Shown piece by piece: positions 25,174 to 38,349 of a stretch of DNA of 64,000 nt. This stretch comes from Portulaca oleracea. Lineage: Eukaryota > Streptophyta > Magnoliopsida > Caryophyllales > Portulacaceae. The stretch's first letter is position 1. The number at the start of each line of letters is the position of its first letter. A program made the position numbers and the translations under genes. Location of the stretch: assembly GCA_029582165.1 (NCBI GenBank), contig CM055875.1, positions 30,500,644 to 30,564,643 of the forward strand, in the 5' to 3' direction. The notes under the pieces were generated by a model. It made no database searches. It saw only the letters and a program-made list of their open reading frames with translations, and was not told the DNA's origin.

Positions 25174-28100
25174 ATCTCTTATGTGTAAACTGCCGGGGGC
25201 TTGGCAACCCTCGGACAGTGACGGGCCTCGTGAAACTCATTCTCAGGTCAAAGCCAATTATCGTCTTTCTATCGGAGACGAAGAGAAGTGTTTTTGAGAT
25301 GAAACCAATTTGCAGCAAACTCACAGATTACTTCAATCTCTGTGTTGATAGTGTGGGCCGCTCGAGTGGACTTGCCCTTCTATGGAAGAAAGATATTAAG
25401 GTCTCTTTGTTGTCTTACTCCCTTCACCACATAGACGCCATAATAGAAGAGGGTGTCGGAAGTGCTCCTTGGCGTTTTACCGGCTTGTATGGATGGCCTC
25501 AGAACCACAATAAGCTGAAAACTTGTGCTTTGATTGACGATCTACGAACACACTCTCAGCTACCATGGATAGTTGGGGGGGGGGGGGACTACAACGAAAT
25601 TTTCTTCAATTATGAAAAGGTTGGTGGTCCTTCAAAAACTCAAACTACTCTTGACACTTTTCAAGATACTTTTGCTTCTTGTGGGTTGTTTGATCTGGAC
25701 CGGTGTAGGGAGGCATTAACACAGTGGGCTAGAGACTCTTTTGGTAATGTCCAAAAATGCATAAAGAATATCAAAAAGAAATTGAGTTCGGCAAGCACCA
25801 TGGAAGAAAGAAAACATCTTCGTGCTGAGCTTTGTAAGCTTCAAGACCGGGAGGAGATCATGTGGTGGCAAAGGGCGAAAAAAGATTTCATGATGTATGG
25901 TGATCGTAACTCAAAATGGTTCCATCGTAAAGCTTCAGCAAGAAGGAAAACAAATACAATTAGCCAGTTGGTTGACTCGCAAGGTAACGTCTATACATCT
26001 GTAGATGATTTTGAACGGTTATTTACAGATTATTATGATGGTCTATTCTGAACAAAGGAGTGCAGGGGGCCGAAGAAATTTTACATTTGATCCACCCTCG
26101 GGTCGATGAGGGAATGAATGCCAAACTCACTAACCCTTATAGACCCGATGAGATCAAGGACACAATCTTTCAAATGCATCCCGGGAAGTCACCAGGGCCA
26201 GATGGATTTAACCCCTACTTCTACCAACGATATTGGCATATCATAGGGGGGGAAGTGACGGCAGCTGTCATAGATTTGTTGAATGGGGGTCCATTCCCGG
26301 AGGGGTTGAATCACACACTCGTGGCCCTTATCCCAAAGGTACGAAACCCAAGCCCGGTTGTTGATTTCCGTCCTATTAGTTTGGCTAACGTTCTTGTAAA
26401 GATTGCAACCAAGGTTATGGCCAACCGCCTAAAAGACATCCTTCCGAGCATCATTTCCGAGGAGCAAAGCGGGTTTGTGAAGGATCGCCTCATCAGTGAC
26501 AACATCCTCGTCGCGTACGAGATTTTCCACCACATACACTGTCAGTCTGGTAAGTCGGGCCATATGTCGATCAAGCTTGATATGAAGAAGGCCTTCGACC
26601 GAGTGGAATGGAGGTTTCTCCGTGACATGCTACTCAAACTGGGCTTTTGCAATATTTGGGTGAACACTGTAATGCATTTCGTGGAGTCCCCTTCTTTCTC
26701 TTTCATTATTAATGGTACTCCTCGGGGCTTCGTAACTCCTTCACAGGGCTTGAGACAAGGTGATCCCCTGTCACCCTTTCTTTTTATTCTCATAACTGAA
26801 GGTCTTTCGGCTTTACTACGGAATGCGATTGATATAGGGACTTTAAAGGGTGTCCGAATCAGTAGAAATGCACCAGTAATATCCCATCTATTGTTTGCCG
26901 ACGATACCATCTTGTTCTGTAAGGCGGACGAGGAGCAAGCGGCTACGGTCAAATGCCTTCTAAACATCTGTGAAAGAGCGTCGGGTCAGCAAGTAAATTT
27001 CAATAAAACAGATGTGGTTTTTTACAAAGGAGCGCCCACAGACAAACGCACTCGCATCACAAACATCCTAGGAATTCAAAAGGTTCAGACACACAAAAAA
27101 TACCTAGGATTGCCGACCCGTGTCGGCTAGTCAAAATATAAAGATCTCATATCTATTAAACACATGGTTGCGAAGCGATTAAATTAGTGGGATGACAAAT
27201 TTTTGTCTTGGGCGGGTCGAGAAGTGGTAATCAAAGCTGTTCAAGCTCTCCCAGTATATGCCATGAGCATTTTCAAACTACCGAGCTCTCTGTGTGCGGA
27301 TATCCAACGGCTTATTTGGAGGTACTGGTAGGGAGCAAAACATCAAGAAAGGAAATTGCATTGGATGTCTGCCATGAATCTTTGTGTTAGCAAAGAACTA
27401 GGAGGGACGGGTTTCAAAAATCTTGAAGAGTTCAACACGGCTCTTCTTGCTAAACAAGTTTGGCGGCTGTACACAAACCCGGGCACGCTGGCTGCAAAGC
27501 TTCTCCAAGCCAAGTACTACCCGGATGGAAATATTCTCGAAGCTGGCTTGGGACACCGACCAAGCTATACATGGAGAAGTATTTGCGGGGCTAGGGCACT
27601 GATTACAACACGTATGAGGTGGGTCATTGGAAATGGGGAGAGTGTTGATGTGTGGCGTGACAAATGGGTACCCAGGTTGCCTACTTTCAAGGTGTACTCC
27701 CCAAAACCAAATCCAACACAAGTCTCAATAGTGAAGGAATTGATTGATGTGAATCGTGGGTGCTGGAACATTCAAAAGCTTGAACAAAGTTTTCTCCCAG
27801 GGGATGTGGAGTCTATCATCAACATCCCTCTTTGTAGAACTTGGCCGAGTGATACTCAAATTTGGCATGGAACTAAGGATGGTGAATACAATGTGAAATT
27901 GGGTTACCATGTCCAAATGAACATCAAGATGGATGACGCTCCAACTTCCAGTTCTACAACATCCTGGACCTTTTGGCGGACCCTTTGACGCCTCAAGCTA
28001 CCTCCAAGAATCAAGGTGTTCGGGTGGCGGGTATGCAATGACATTCTTCCTTCTGCAGGTGCTATCAACAGAAGAATCAAATCTTGTGACAGCACTAGTA

Positions 28101-28942
28101 AAATTTGTTGGTGCTCGAATGAAACAAATTCCCACGGTATCTTCCATTGCCCTCCAGCTGTGTCGATATGGGAAATGAGCACTATCGATGAAGAAATGTG
28201 GGCTACGCCTTACCCCCGACCTATAGATCATTTCTATAAAGCTTTTAAGGATCTCGACAGTAGCCTCTTCGCCGTGTTCATAACCTTAGCGTGGCAATGC
28301 TGGAATTCTAGGAAAAGTTTGTTGTAGCCGGCTCAACTCCTTCAGCTAGAGTATTATACACTAAGGCCGTGCAGCTCCTAGCAGACTTCTAGGAGATCCC
28401 ACCCCTCCAACAGCCACAAGCAACCATACATACCTGAACATGGTCCCCCCCCAGTCCAAGGTACCAGTAAACTGAATTTTGATGCGGCCAAGTTTGGGGA
28501 TTGGGGGCGGGGATGGGGATTTGTAATCAGAAATCATGAAGGTACGGTTCTTGCGGCAGGAACGAAACAACTTCGGGGATTCACTTCTGTAGAAATTGCC
28601 GAAGCGGAAGCATGCCTCTTCGGATTACAAATAGCTTTGGATATAGGAGTCAGATCCATCATCGTTGAAGGCGATTGTCTCCCTCTTATCAGCAAAATCC
28701 GTAGTTCTTTCCATGGCCGGAGCGCCATTGGAATTTTAGTTTCAGAGATTATTCAGTTCTCAAAAACTTTTTCTTGTATTAGTTGGAGTCATGTTCTCAG
28801 AGCCGGTAATAGAGTGGCACACTCTATGGCTCACCTTCAACCCCATGATTTGTGTGAACGAATTTGGTTGGAGGAGGGACCCGAGGTATGTTTAACCTTG
28901 GCCCAAGATGATATGTTTATTTTCCAACATGGTAATGAATAA
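25174..28942 (+). pseudogene. LINE ORF2 (endonuclease, reverse transcriptase, RNase H-like)
   Basis: The AP-endonuclease part starts near 25186 with VNCRGLGNPRTVTGLVKLIL and has FLSETK and GDYNEI, but jumps from GLFDLD straight to a CREAL..RDSFG segment, so its C-terminal half is missing. RT (26060-27130) has PGKSPGPDGFNPYFYQ, LDMKKAFDRVEW, GLRQGDPLSPFLF and the catalytic HLLFADDTILFC. It is followed by KYLGLPTRVG and a stop at 27128-27130. Then come the thumb region, zinc-binding domain (27988-28327) and an RNase H-like domain (KLNFDAAKFGDWG .. AEAEACLFGLQIAL .. SWSHVLRAGNRVAHSMAH) ending at 28942. At least five stops separate these blocks. A 13-G run sits in the endonuclease at 25575-25587. 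Confidence 0.9.
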
Positions 28943-28995
28943 TCTCGCTTGTTTGGCGATTTTTCCTCAAAAAAAAATAAAATATTATTGGCACT

Positions 28996-29235
28996 TTTGA
29001 ATTGATTTATTTTTATTTGAACAACTTATTATAGTACATTTTCATTTGATGATATCATTTATGTTTAACTCTTTCAAAATACCATATATACAGTATAATG
29101 TTTTACAATAAATATTTACTTTATCATATCCTCCTCAAGTGAGGTATGATGGGGTTGAATATAACAGTACTACCCCTAAATTTTACAATTATAAAAACAA
29201 CTGATTTTATTTGAGTTGAATACTATCATACAATA

Positions 29236-29278
<43 letters not shown>

Positions 29279-30094
29279 TGTTGGATTCATAATAAATACA
29301 GTTTAATAAAAGCATGATTCTACAAAAAGAAAGTTCATAAATATATTGATAAAAAAGTAGGTATTAAACTACAATATGAAAGTGATTGAAAAATGAAGGG
29401 ATGAGTAGATTGGTATACTAGTGTGCATGACCCCAACTAGGGTACCAATCATTTTCCTGATACTATGGCATATAAGTCCATCATGATCATGGAATATAGG
29501 GGTCACCACTTTCTAGTTTTAACCCCTGCTGGCCTCTTCAATCTTCATGATTAACAAGGTTAACATTTTCAAACTTTGATTGGTCACTTTCTAAACACAT
29601 GCAGCTACAATTAAAGTGGCATGCATATGTATGAACTGAGTGAGAAATGAGAATGAAAGAGTGCTTTTATTTTTGGGTGTCCTTTTCAGTCCTTGGTGGA
29701 AGTATGACCTGTATATGATTGCATGATCCCATTTTTACTTACTTTTTCCATCTCCTCTAATTATCCTCTTTAATTTGGATTAGCTTACTTAATTAAACAC
29801 CCCCATTGCTTTCAGAATAAAGTGCTTAACTTGGAAATCTTGCTGATTTCGTGAAGGATTCTTCTAGATGCGTGTATGGATGGATACAAATTGATTTAAG
29901 ATGAACAATATCGGACAAATTCTGCTGTAAGTGCTGTGATAAGACTCCAATTTTATCCAAATTACTCCTTGATTACTTTGGTGTACATTATCACACCTTA
30001 TTAAGGTCAATTATTTACCTGGAGATGAAAAGTATCATACTAATTAATTGTTGCTTAACTTAAGCTTAATCACATGTATTTACTCGCTAATTAT
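28996..30094. other. AT-rich intergenic region
   Basis: Apart from the TTA microsatellite listed separately, no gene or transposon was recognised. Confidence 0.45.
29237..29278. repeat. (TTA)n microsatellite
   Basis: About 14 uninterrupted TTA trinucleotides. Confidence 0.95.
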
Positions 30095-30431
30095 ACTTTA
30101 TACCGTGGATGACCTATTTAGATGATGGGCCGTAAGTAAAATAAATCTTACTCAGACGTGTGTCAAATTTTATTTTAACCGTTAATTTTTTTATTTAATA
30201 TAAATTGTAAAATATATATTTTAAAAATTTTAAAATAAATATTTTTCAAAATATGCTTGTTTACAAGGCAAAAATTTAGAGTTACGATATTTAAATTTTA
30301 AAAAAATTCGTAAAAGCTTTTTAATTAAGAAAATATATTTTATAATGTTGTATTAAATAAAAAAATGAATGGCAAAGATAAAAGTTGACACATGTCTAGA
30401 TAAACTTGTTATGGTTGACGACCACTATAAG
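30095..30431. mobile_element. MITE-like inverted repeat
   Basis: The left arm (ACTTTATACCGTGGATGACC .. CAGACGTGTGTCAAATTTTA .. TTTTTTATTTAATA) is mirrored by the right arm (TATTAAATAAAAAAAT .. GTTGACACATGTCTAG .. GGTTGACGACCACTATAAGT), giving imperfect inverted repeats of more than 100 bp. Non-coding. Ends are approximate and no duplication was identified. Confidence 0.6.
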
Positions 30432-30673
30432 TTTTTCCTTTAGTTCACCACTTATATCAAATTAAAATAGATTAATTTTTTACGTGATGATTTTATGTAG
30501 AAATAGATAATGAAAAAAATATTGATGGATTTTAATTTGCAAAATCATCAATAAATTTACCATGAATTTCATAATAAAATATTAAATATTTTTTTCAAAA
30601 ATTTAACATCTTAAAAAACCTAAACAAATACTCCAAAAAATACCAAAACAATTGATCTTTCCCGTAACAATTA

Positions 30674-30914
30674 CTGCCTCCGTTTTTATTTAACTTTCGC
30701 TTAGTTATTTATGTCAAAAATTTTGACCGTTAATATTTTAAGTTGTATAATGAATTATCAAACAAAATTGATATAACTTTATTCGTAATAAAAATTACTC
30801 TTGAAAAAGTACGTATAATATCATACGTTTTATAAAAATATTTTGTGAGAAATTATTGATTAAAGATAAACCTCAAAAAACATAAATGACAGATAAAAAG
30901 AACAGAGGGAGTAG
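30674..30914. mobile_element. Stowaway-type MITE
   Basis: Ends CTGCCTCCGTTTTTATTTAA and AGAACAGAGGGAGTAG with flanking TA on both sides. 241 bp, AT-rich. The ends match the Stowaway CTCCCTCCGT type. Confidence 0.75.
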
Positions 30915-31689
30915 TATTTAATGGGATGACCTCAGCCTATTCCATTAATAGGTTGGTGCTTATAGAAGTATAGAACCATGCACGGAAGGATACATAATTT
31001 TCATAATTGGTTACATATAGAGAAATAAGTCCCATAATTAGTTAACATTGTTTCATTGATATAATAATTATTATCATATAGGAGTATTCTTCTTTTGAGA
31101 TTGTCTCTATTATAAATTTGAAAGTAAGTATATGGATGGTGACTGATAAATGTTTTATCTGGAAAATTGATTTCTAACCATCTCTACTTGGAGCTATTAG
31201 ACAATTAATAATAATTTAAACTTTAAAAATATATGTCAGCGGTTCTAAATTTTGAAAAATTGTATTTTCTGGATCATTGGCCACCTAATGTTTGCCCTGT
31301 ATATTAATGATTTGGACTTGCATTTGTTTCAATACTTAGCACAACACTTCCCCATAGTTTTTAGAGAATTTACAAAATTCGTCCAAAATTCTTTTGATTT
31401 TTTTCTAATGTTTCTAATTTTTCACTTTTATTCCTTTAAAAAACATAATCATTGTTCAGATTCAAAAAGGAAAAACTCAAAAAATTTAGTAACTACACTT
31501 TATAACCTTTTTAGAAATAGGAGTGAAAAGTTTAGAAAAACATGAAACTTAAAAAACCCACAAAGTAAAAATATAGAATTAGATTTAATACCAAAAAGAA
31601 TACTATTTGTCAAAATTTGGGATTGATGGCATACAGTTTTTAAGTTCAAATTGTTATTGTTCTATTGCTCAAAGTAGAAATTATTAAAA

Positions 31690-32330
31690 TCCATTTGGTG
31701 TCCAACTGTTGGCTGTTTTGTTAGCCGTTTGACTTTTGGCTATTTTGTTAATTGTTTTTGTCAGCTGTTTGTATTAGTTGTTTGTATAAAGAGTGTTTGG
31801 TAGAGTTATATGTTAGTAGGATGACTTTTTCTCCTGATTTCCAATTGTACCATTGGCTTTATTTTTAGTGTTTTTTAACATTATGATTTTTTAAATTCGT
31901 TTTTAGGTTTTTTGTCCATGTTGTAATTCATTTTTAGGTTTAATATTATGATTTATATTCATTTTTATTTTTTTATCTAGATGTACTTTTACAATTTAAT
32001 GTAGATATTTTATAATTTATTTGTAGAAATTACACTATTACAAACAATATGTATCTGTATAATCAATTAGTAACTAGGAGATTTTGAACACAAGTATCAT
32101 CATACATAATAGAACAATTAAAAGAACTAAATCTAAATTATTTTGATGACAATTTTTGTAATTTTTGTGAATTAGTTGGTCAATATGGTAATTTAAAATA
32201 TAAAAAGGCAACAACTATTCACAAAAAGCTAATCATAGTAGTTTTTTACGAATTGGCTTTTTGGGGGTAAAAAGCTAGTGGAATCTGCCAATTTACCAAA
32301 CATCCCAAATTGGCATATTGACTAGCCAAA
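31690..32330. mobile_element. hAT-like non-autonomous element (approximate)
   Basis: The left side carries TTGGCTGTTTTGTTAGCCGT, GACTTTTGGCTATTTTG and GAGTGTTTGGTAGAG. The right side carries AAAAAGCTAGTGGAATC, TTTACCAAACATCCC and CAAATAGCCAAAAACC, roughly complementary. This TTTGGTA / TACCAAAC subterminal style is common in plant hAT MITEs. No transposase. Boundaries are uncertain. Confidence 0.4.
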
Positions 32331-32349
32331 TAGCCAAAAACCTTTCAAA

Positions 32350-32500
32350 AAGCCATTTTCTCCAAAAACCCTTTTTCCCACTAAAATTTTTGAAAAATAG
32401 TTGGAATATGAGATAGTTGTTAAAATGGTTGGTTTTTCCAATCATTTTAAATTGGTTGAAAAAAAGTGGTCGGTAATACACATGTTTTTAGTTGTAAAAA
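32350..32500 (-). mobile_element. CACTA-like terminal fragment
   Basis: Reading the minus strand, the order is CTAAAAACATGTGTATTACC, then GACCACTTTTTTTCAACCAA and GGTTGGAAAAACC, as at 18271-18370. Only the terminal 150 bp is recognisable. Confidence 0.45.
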
Positions 32501-32510
32501 CCATCATTGT

Positions 32511-34353
32511 TTTCACAAAACCACCTATTCCTTTTTTACTTAGAAAAACAGAAAAAAAGGAAATAAATCTACTACATAATTTTAAGGATTGCTGATCAAG
32601 GATTCTTCAAAGATAATGTTTTCTACTATTAAGGATTATTTTTACTAATTTATAGATGATTAACTACAACAATTCTTCAAAAAGGTAATTTTTAGGTGTG
32701 ATTTTAAGTGTATTTTTTTGCTAAATTATTAGGATATTTTTAGAAATAGTGAATATTCATCTCCACTAATCACTTTTTAAGCATGTCCATAACCACTTTT
32801 TCATATTTATAATCACTTTGTCATGTCCAAAGTCTATCCGCAATTAATTTTCCATGTCCACAGTCCGTAATATCGTTTGTTACATGTCCACACACTATAA
32901 TAGCTTCTATACATAGATATTTGTCCATATACGCTTTTATATGCCCATAAGCATTTTAAATTATCCACAAAGCTAGAGATGTGTCCTCTAAGAAAAAGCA
33001 ATGTCCACCTGAAGTCTTAACATATTTTCCAAACAGAACATTCATGTAGGAGAAAAAAGAACAAGAAAAACAAGACATACAATAGGTCTGAGTGATCCAA
33101 CTTGGTGGGTTCCTCGCCTCTTAGCCAATACAGGTACATAAGGTAATATGAATCAAGGGATCAATTTGGTCTAACGTGAGTTCCATGAGCACTTTTGCAT
33201 CCGTTTGTCACGCCAATTCTCACCCAATATTTTAGCCTCAGCAACGGTTTGTTCCCTCACCGTCACCGACTTGTGGTTCAACATTTTTGCAGTCTCTCTG
33301 CGAGGGTCGTTTCTTTTAAAGCAACCATCACTGTATTTAGGATTCGAAGTCTAGTGGCATTTCTTTCGCAAGTTCTATCTCCATCTCTTAGCCTCAACAC
33401 CGGTTGTAGACATGAAAAGGAGTTTCAAGCTTCCTAATTAACCCTAGTCATGGTAGATAGGGCCAGTTAGCTTGTAAAAGAAGATGAAAACATGTAGTAG
33501 AAATTGATGCTAATATTCTTTAATGATTCTGTCATGATAATAACCCTTAAATATAGCAAACAATATCTCATTAGAATCCTTAATTGATTATGTCTGCCGT
33601 CTCTTTTCTAATACCCTAAAATGACACTCAATTGCATTTTTTTCTTTTTTCTTTTTAATTGTTTTGTTAAATAATAAAGGTGATTTAGTAACTCGATTGG
33701 TAGTTTTACTATGACGTGTTAGATTGAAGATCTATACTTCAGATTGATCATTCGCATCTTCTCACAAAAATCTATTTCTAATTCTCACAGGATCTTCATA
33801 CCTAAATTAAAAGTAAATATTTATATAGATAAAGTTTTTGAATAGAGTTTCTTTTTTTTTAGCAAGATGGGTCATTTAAAAGTACATACAAATTATAAAG
33901 GTCAAATGCATAACTAATGTCATCGAGCATAGTAAGATAACCTAAGTTGTTCCAATGAAAGATACTAAACAACTCAGGTACAAAATAATTAACAATGATT
34001 TCTAGATTACAACTCTTCTAAATAAAATCTCATAAGAATAGGTGAAGGTACCGAAGATGCTAAATTTGAAGCGGTATATATAAGTAACTTGCTATATTTA
34101 AAATATATTTAGACTTGACAATCATCACAAAAAGACTTGCCCCAATGAAAATTTAGAATATATGTAATAAGCTTGTTCAACTTGAGTCGTTTATTTGCAA
34201 TATTTATGGAAGATATTGTAGAAACAATAACGAAATCATATATTTTTTAACACTCTAGACATACTTGAATTTTTTTGATCAATTTTTTCGACTAACCTAA
34301 CAATCGAAAAATTGTTGACAATATCACAGTTACATATTAAATATAGCAATTTA
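32511..34353. other. AT-rich intergenic region
   Basis: No gene or transposon was recognised. The open frame 33195-33437 resembles no family. Confidence 0.4.
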
Positions 34354-34680
34354 GGCTTTGTTTGACAACCATCTGGTAGCTGTTAGCTGTTAGCTGTTAG
34401 CTGTTAGCTTGTACCTTTTTGGATTAGCTGTTTGGGTTAGCTGATAATAGAAAAAGTGTTTGGTAAAGTAACTTTTTGTGAAAAGCTACCTCAAAAAGCT
34501 TCCTCAAGTAGTTTTTTTGAAAACTAGCTTTTTAGGTCTAAAAAGCTAATATAAAAAGTTACTTACCAAACAGCTCAAATAGCTTTTTAACTTTAGTCAA
34601 AAAAACTAAAAGCTATCAAAAAGGCTAAAAGATACCCAAAAAGCTGGGTAGCAAAAAAGCTAGATATACCTTTTGCATTT
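34354..34680. mobile_element. hAT-like MITE with a 7-bp tandem repeat
   Basis: Begins GGCTTTGTTTGACAACCATC, then about four and a half units of TAGCTGT (34377-34410). It has TGTTTGGTAAAGTAACTTTT and, toward the right, TTACCAAACAGCTCAAATAG and repeated AAAAGCTA. These are the subterminal features of a common plant hAT MITE. The right end is uncertain. Confidence 0.5.
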
Positions 34681-34730
34681 TCTTCTCCCCCCAAAATTAC
34701 TATATTCATAAATTTATAACACCTTGGATA

Positions 34731-35335
34731 GGTTAGGGATTAATTTTGAAGTTACAACATATTTCTAAATGTTGGTTTAATGGCCCAAATTCTCTTGAAT
34801 CATTATTTGGCAAGTTTCCTAAACTTGTTTGAACTCCAAAATATTGGTTGCTATTAGGAAATTATTTTATTTCCTAATTATATTTAGGTTAGTTTCCTAA
34901 TTGTAATAGCATTCTAAAACCTAATTGTATTTAGAGTTGAAGTCCAACCAGATCTATAGGATGTTTACCTCTATAAATAGAGGTCTTTATTCACCTTGTA
35001 ACAAGCGCCAAAAATGACCATTGTAGTAGATGTGAGTGCCTTCAAAACTCCCCATGAGGGAGGTACGGTGTTATTTCCACATCTTCACCATACACATCCC
35101 TAGGTTGCGAGAGTCTATGAGAGTTCACATAAATTTTACCTCTTGTAATAACTCCTTTTTCTACTAGTGGATATTGGTTATCGCCCGTGGGTTTTTCTCC
35201 GAGTTCTTCGGTTTCCCATGTAAATTACTGTCTCTCCCTTTTTCTTTATTCTTGCCTATCTATTATTATCCTCGATTTCATAATCATCCTACATTTCCTT
35301 TCGCTGCATATATTGCTCTATTTTACACCCTAACA
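34731..35335 (+). mobile_element. Copia-like LTR (solo or truncated)
   Basis: Starts GGTTAGGG and ends ACCCTAACA, so the ends are nearly TGTTAGGG..CCCTAACA inverted repeats with the first base pair changed. A TATA box in CTATAAATAGAGG (about 34974-34986) is followed by a leader-like region and the GTGGGTTTTTCTCCGAG .. CCATGTAAATTAC stretch I know from plant Copia LTRs. No primer site, internal region or clear duplication follows. Confidence 0.55.
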
Positions 35336-36363
35336 AGTGGCTAACAACTGGCAACAAATCTGAATCTGATCCTTAACACTAAATTTGTCATTCAACTTTA
35401 AACTCGATAAGTAATTGTATTTTAGTATATTTAAAATTAAGCTTTGCTTCATTCATTAATTTAATTAAATAACTCTTTTAGAGTATAAAACCATCATTAG
35501 GCCTACAATCATCGACTTAAACTTTCGATTGAGATGGTTCTACATGATATTATAGTCATATCTAAACAAAAGGTTTCAGGTTGAGATGGTTCCACATGCT
35601 TGTCAAATTCCTTCGACCAATGCATAATATTACAAACCTTAGTTTTCAAAATTTTCAAACTAAACCAGCCGAAAATTGACATAATGTATTTGATAACAAC
35701 TGGACGGAAATCAAGGGTGAGCCAGCATTACATGCAAACAGTACTATTTTCTGTACTATAATGACCCTTCCTTACCCAATTTGGTACTCATTACAAAATT
35801 ATATACACATGAAACTAAAACGCCCTAATTACTTGGTGCATGCCTTTATGCACTACAAAAAAGAGAGAAAAGAGATAGAGAGAGTCACGCTTGAAATCAA
35901 AGCTTGAAATCATCAAAGAGATTCATGGTGGGCCTAATCTTAGATATCTACTATATTCAGAAGATCATCTCGGTCTATTCACACCACATTACCCCAATAT
36001 TTACACTCCATTCATTGTATTCAAACCTAGCTAGCTAGCATGCATGCATATTGGGTTGGTCACAAATACCCTTTTGAAAAATTTTCAACTTTCGCATCAT
36101 CTTCTCACGTGCCTTTTTTTCTTCTTATTTTTAAATCATTTTAAAGGTGAAGTACTATATAATTCAAATAATTAGTTCACTTAAATAATCATTAGCAATT
36201 ATACCAAGATTTAGATGACGCATGCCTATTGTTTTTTAGTTGATTAGAAAGGAAAAAGAAAACACTTTTAAGTGGGTCCACTTTGATCCTTACACACACG
36301 TTTGCAATTATTTTAGGGATCAAGATCAACACCTACGGGTACTTTTTGGATAAATTTATCTTA
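35336..36363. other. AT-rich intergenic region
   Basis: No gene or element recognised. Confidence 0.4.
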
Positions 36364-36699
36364 GGGAAATTGGATTTGAATAATATGAAGTTTGGCCCAT
36401 AGTAGACTAAATAATTTGAACTTTAGATTTGGTTCTAAATAATCTGACGCCACCGAGTTAAGTTCAACTTAACTCGGCGGTTGGATGACAATATTAAGCT
36501 GACATGGCACAGCTAATAAGCCCAGGCACGTACCTCCACTACCACATCATCCCGCAGCCGAGTAAAGTTCAACTTAACTCGGTGGCGTGCTACTGAAAAT
36601 GACAATGCTGAAAGTTCAGATTATTTAGAACCAAATCTAAAGTTTAGATTATTTAGTCTACTATGGCTCAAAGTTCAGATTATTTAAATCCAATTTCCC
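36364..36699. mobile_element. Mutator-like MITE with palindromic core
   Basis: Inverted repeats start GGGAAATTGGATTTGAATAA and stay similar for about 100 bp (both hold CATAGTAGACTAAATAAT and TTTAGATTTGGTTCTAAA). The flanks TTTATCTTA and ATCATCTTA share 7 of 9 bases. Inside the arms lie two copies of CCGAGTTAAGTT-type palindromes (near 36455-36480 and 36559-36582). Non-coding. Confidence 0.75.
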
Positions 36700-37438
36700 A
36701 TCATCTTATTATTAATTGTTTTTGCAAAAATTATTATTATTACTACGTATTTGTTAATGTAAGTTATAGGTATTCCAGAAGGATTTAGTCGTGGTCAGTT
36801 GATTTGTCTTTTTTCCCCTTGATTCTTCACCTTTAATCTTCTTTACTTCTCACAGAGAGAACAAAGTAACTTTTTTTTTCCTAGAGTCAGATTAATTATT
36901 TAAGTATGCATAGTAAAACTTTTGCTTTTGAGTATTTTAGTGCTCCATGAATGCCGTTTTCCTTCGATCAAAGGCTACAATTAAAATATACTTAAATTCA
37001 GATGACTACTTTTGAACCCATTTTTCCAGAAGATTTTGAAATATCTATGCTTTGATAAATAAAATATATTTAGCACTTTCGATTGGAGCTAATTATCAGT
37101 GATACTTAGATTATAAAATAACCATAAAAATTGTACCAACAATTTTGACTGGACTATTTTGATCTAGATATAAAACTGGTCTTATTTTTATAATAAAACA
37201 ATTAAATGTCGAAAATATCGTGTCATTCTTTTTTATGGGAGTATTGAAAATATTTGTTCTCGTTCCTCTCTAGTCGTGAGTATGACCTCACATCTTCACG
37301 GTCGTCAAATCAAGGGTATTTGTGCTGGTGGACGATTGTTTCCTGCTTTTAATTTTCCCTTTGGGATGTTATAGTTCGTTTAAAACTATAGGTTTTAAGT
37401 AACTGATCAATTAATAACTTTTGGCGTATTTAAAAGTT

Positions 37439-37999
37439 GAGATAATTACATTTACCCTACCTGACATATGTAGTAATAATTTTTGCACACCCGACATTTG
37501 AGAAATAATTTTCACCCTACCTGACATTTAGTGAAAGTGTTTTTTGTGTCAAATTCCGGTAACTTGTCATCGGAGATATGAAAATACAATAATACCCCTA
37601 TATAATTATGTGAAAGTATCAAACTGCCCTTAAGATTGCGATTGAAATGACAATACTGACCCTTCAATTGTTTTGTGTGGGAAAAGGGGGAAAAGACTGT
37701 CGATCTAAAAAAGAAATATATCACTCCACTCTTCTCACTGTCGTCTTCTATAAGGATAAATAGGTAATTTCATTCTTAATTGAAAATACTATGAATTAAT
37801 AGCAAGGGTAAACATGTCACTTCCTATTCATTTTTTTAATACTTGCCGGAAAATCCCACAAAAAAACCATTATAATATATCCTAGGTGGTTTAAATTTAC
37901 GATCACTTAAATAGCAGGTAAGGTGAAAATTATTTCTCAAATGTCGGGTGTGCAAAAATTATTACTACATATATCAGGTAGGGTAAATATAATTATCTC
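37439..37999. mobile_element. Mutator-like MITE with 10-bp duplication
   Basis: Inverted repeats begin GAGATAATTACATTTACCCT and end AGGGTAAATATAATTATCTC. Similarity extends over 100 bp (both arms hold ATTTGAGAAATAATTTTCAC or its complement). The flanks TTTAAAAGTT at 37429-37438 and 38000-38009 are identical. 561 bp, no transposase. Confidence 0.85.
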
Positions 38000-38349
38000 T
38001 TTAAAAGTTTATGCAAAAATGTCGTTGTGGGTAGCATTAGTTAACATATTCTATGTAATGGTTTGTGTTGAAATCACATTTTGGATATACTACATCTAGG
38101 AACTGAGTGAATTGGCTCGGGTTTGAGTCGATTAAAAATTAGTTCAGGTTGGTATCAAATCAATTAATTTTGGTTCTGTTCGGGCATAAGTTGACTTCAG
38201 ATGTATCTTATTTGGGTAAGTTAATGTGAGGTTCTTTCTTATTGAGTTTTGGTTTAATTTAGAGTCATTTGAGTGTAGGTTTTTCAGTTGTAACAACCCT
38301 CAAAGTCATTTGATTTAGCGTCATTTGATTTAAAGTCATTTTATACTTT

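Larger units (their letters stand above)
23890..28983 (+). mobile_element. near full-length L1-type LINE with 12-bp target-site duplication
   Basis: A 5.1-kb element holds a 5' UTR, ORF1 and ORF2 and ends in an A-rich tail (CCTCAAAAAAAAATAAA). The 12-bp sequence ATTATTGGCACT occurs at 23878-23889 and again at 28984-28995, a perfect target-site duplication. Both ORFs carry stops, so it is inactive, but its boundaries are clear. It lies 41 bp after a Mutator-like MITE. Confidence 0.92.

Noticed and set aside
33195..33437. 80-residue plus-strand frame
   Set aside because: No motif, no splice context and no similarity that I can recognise.
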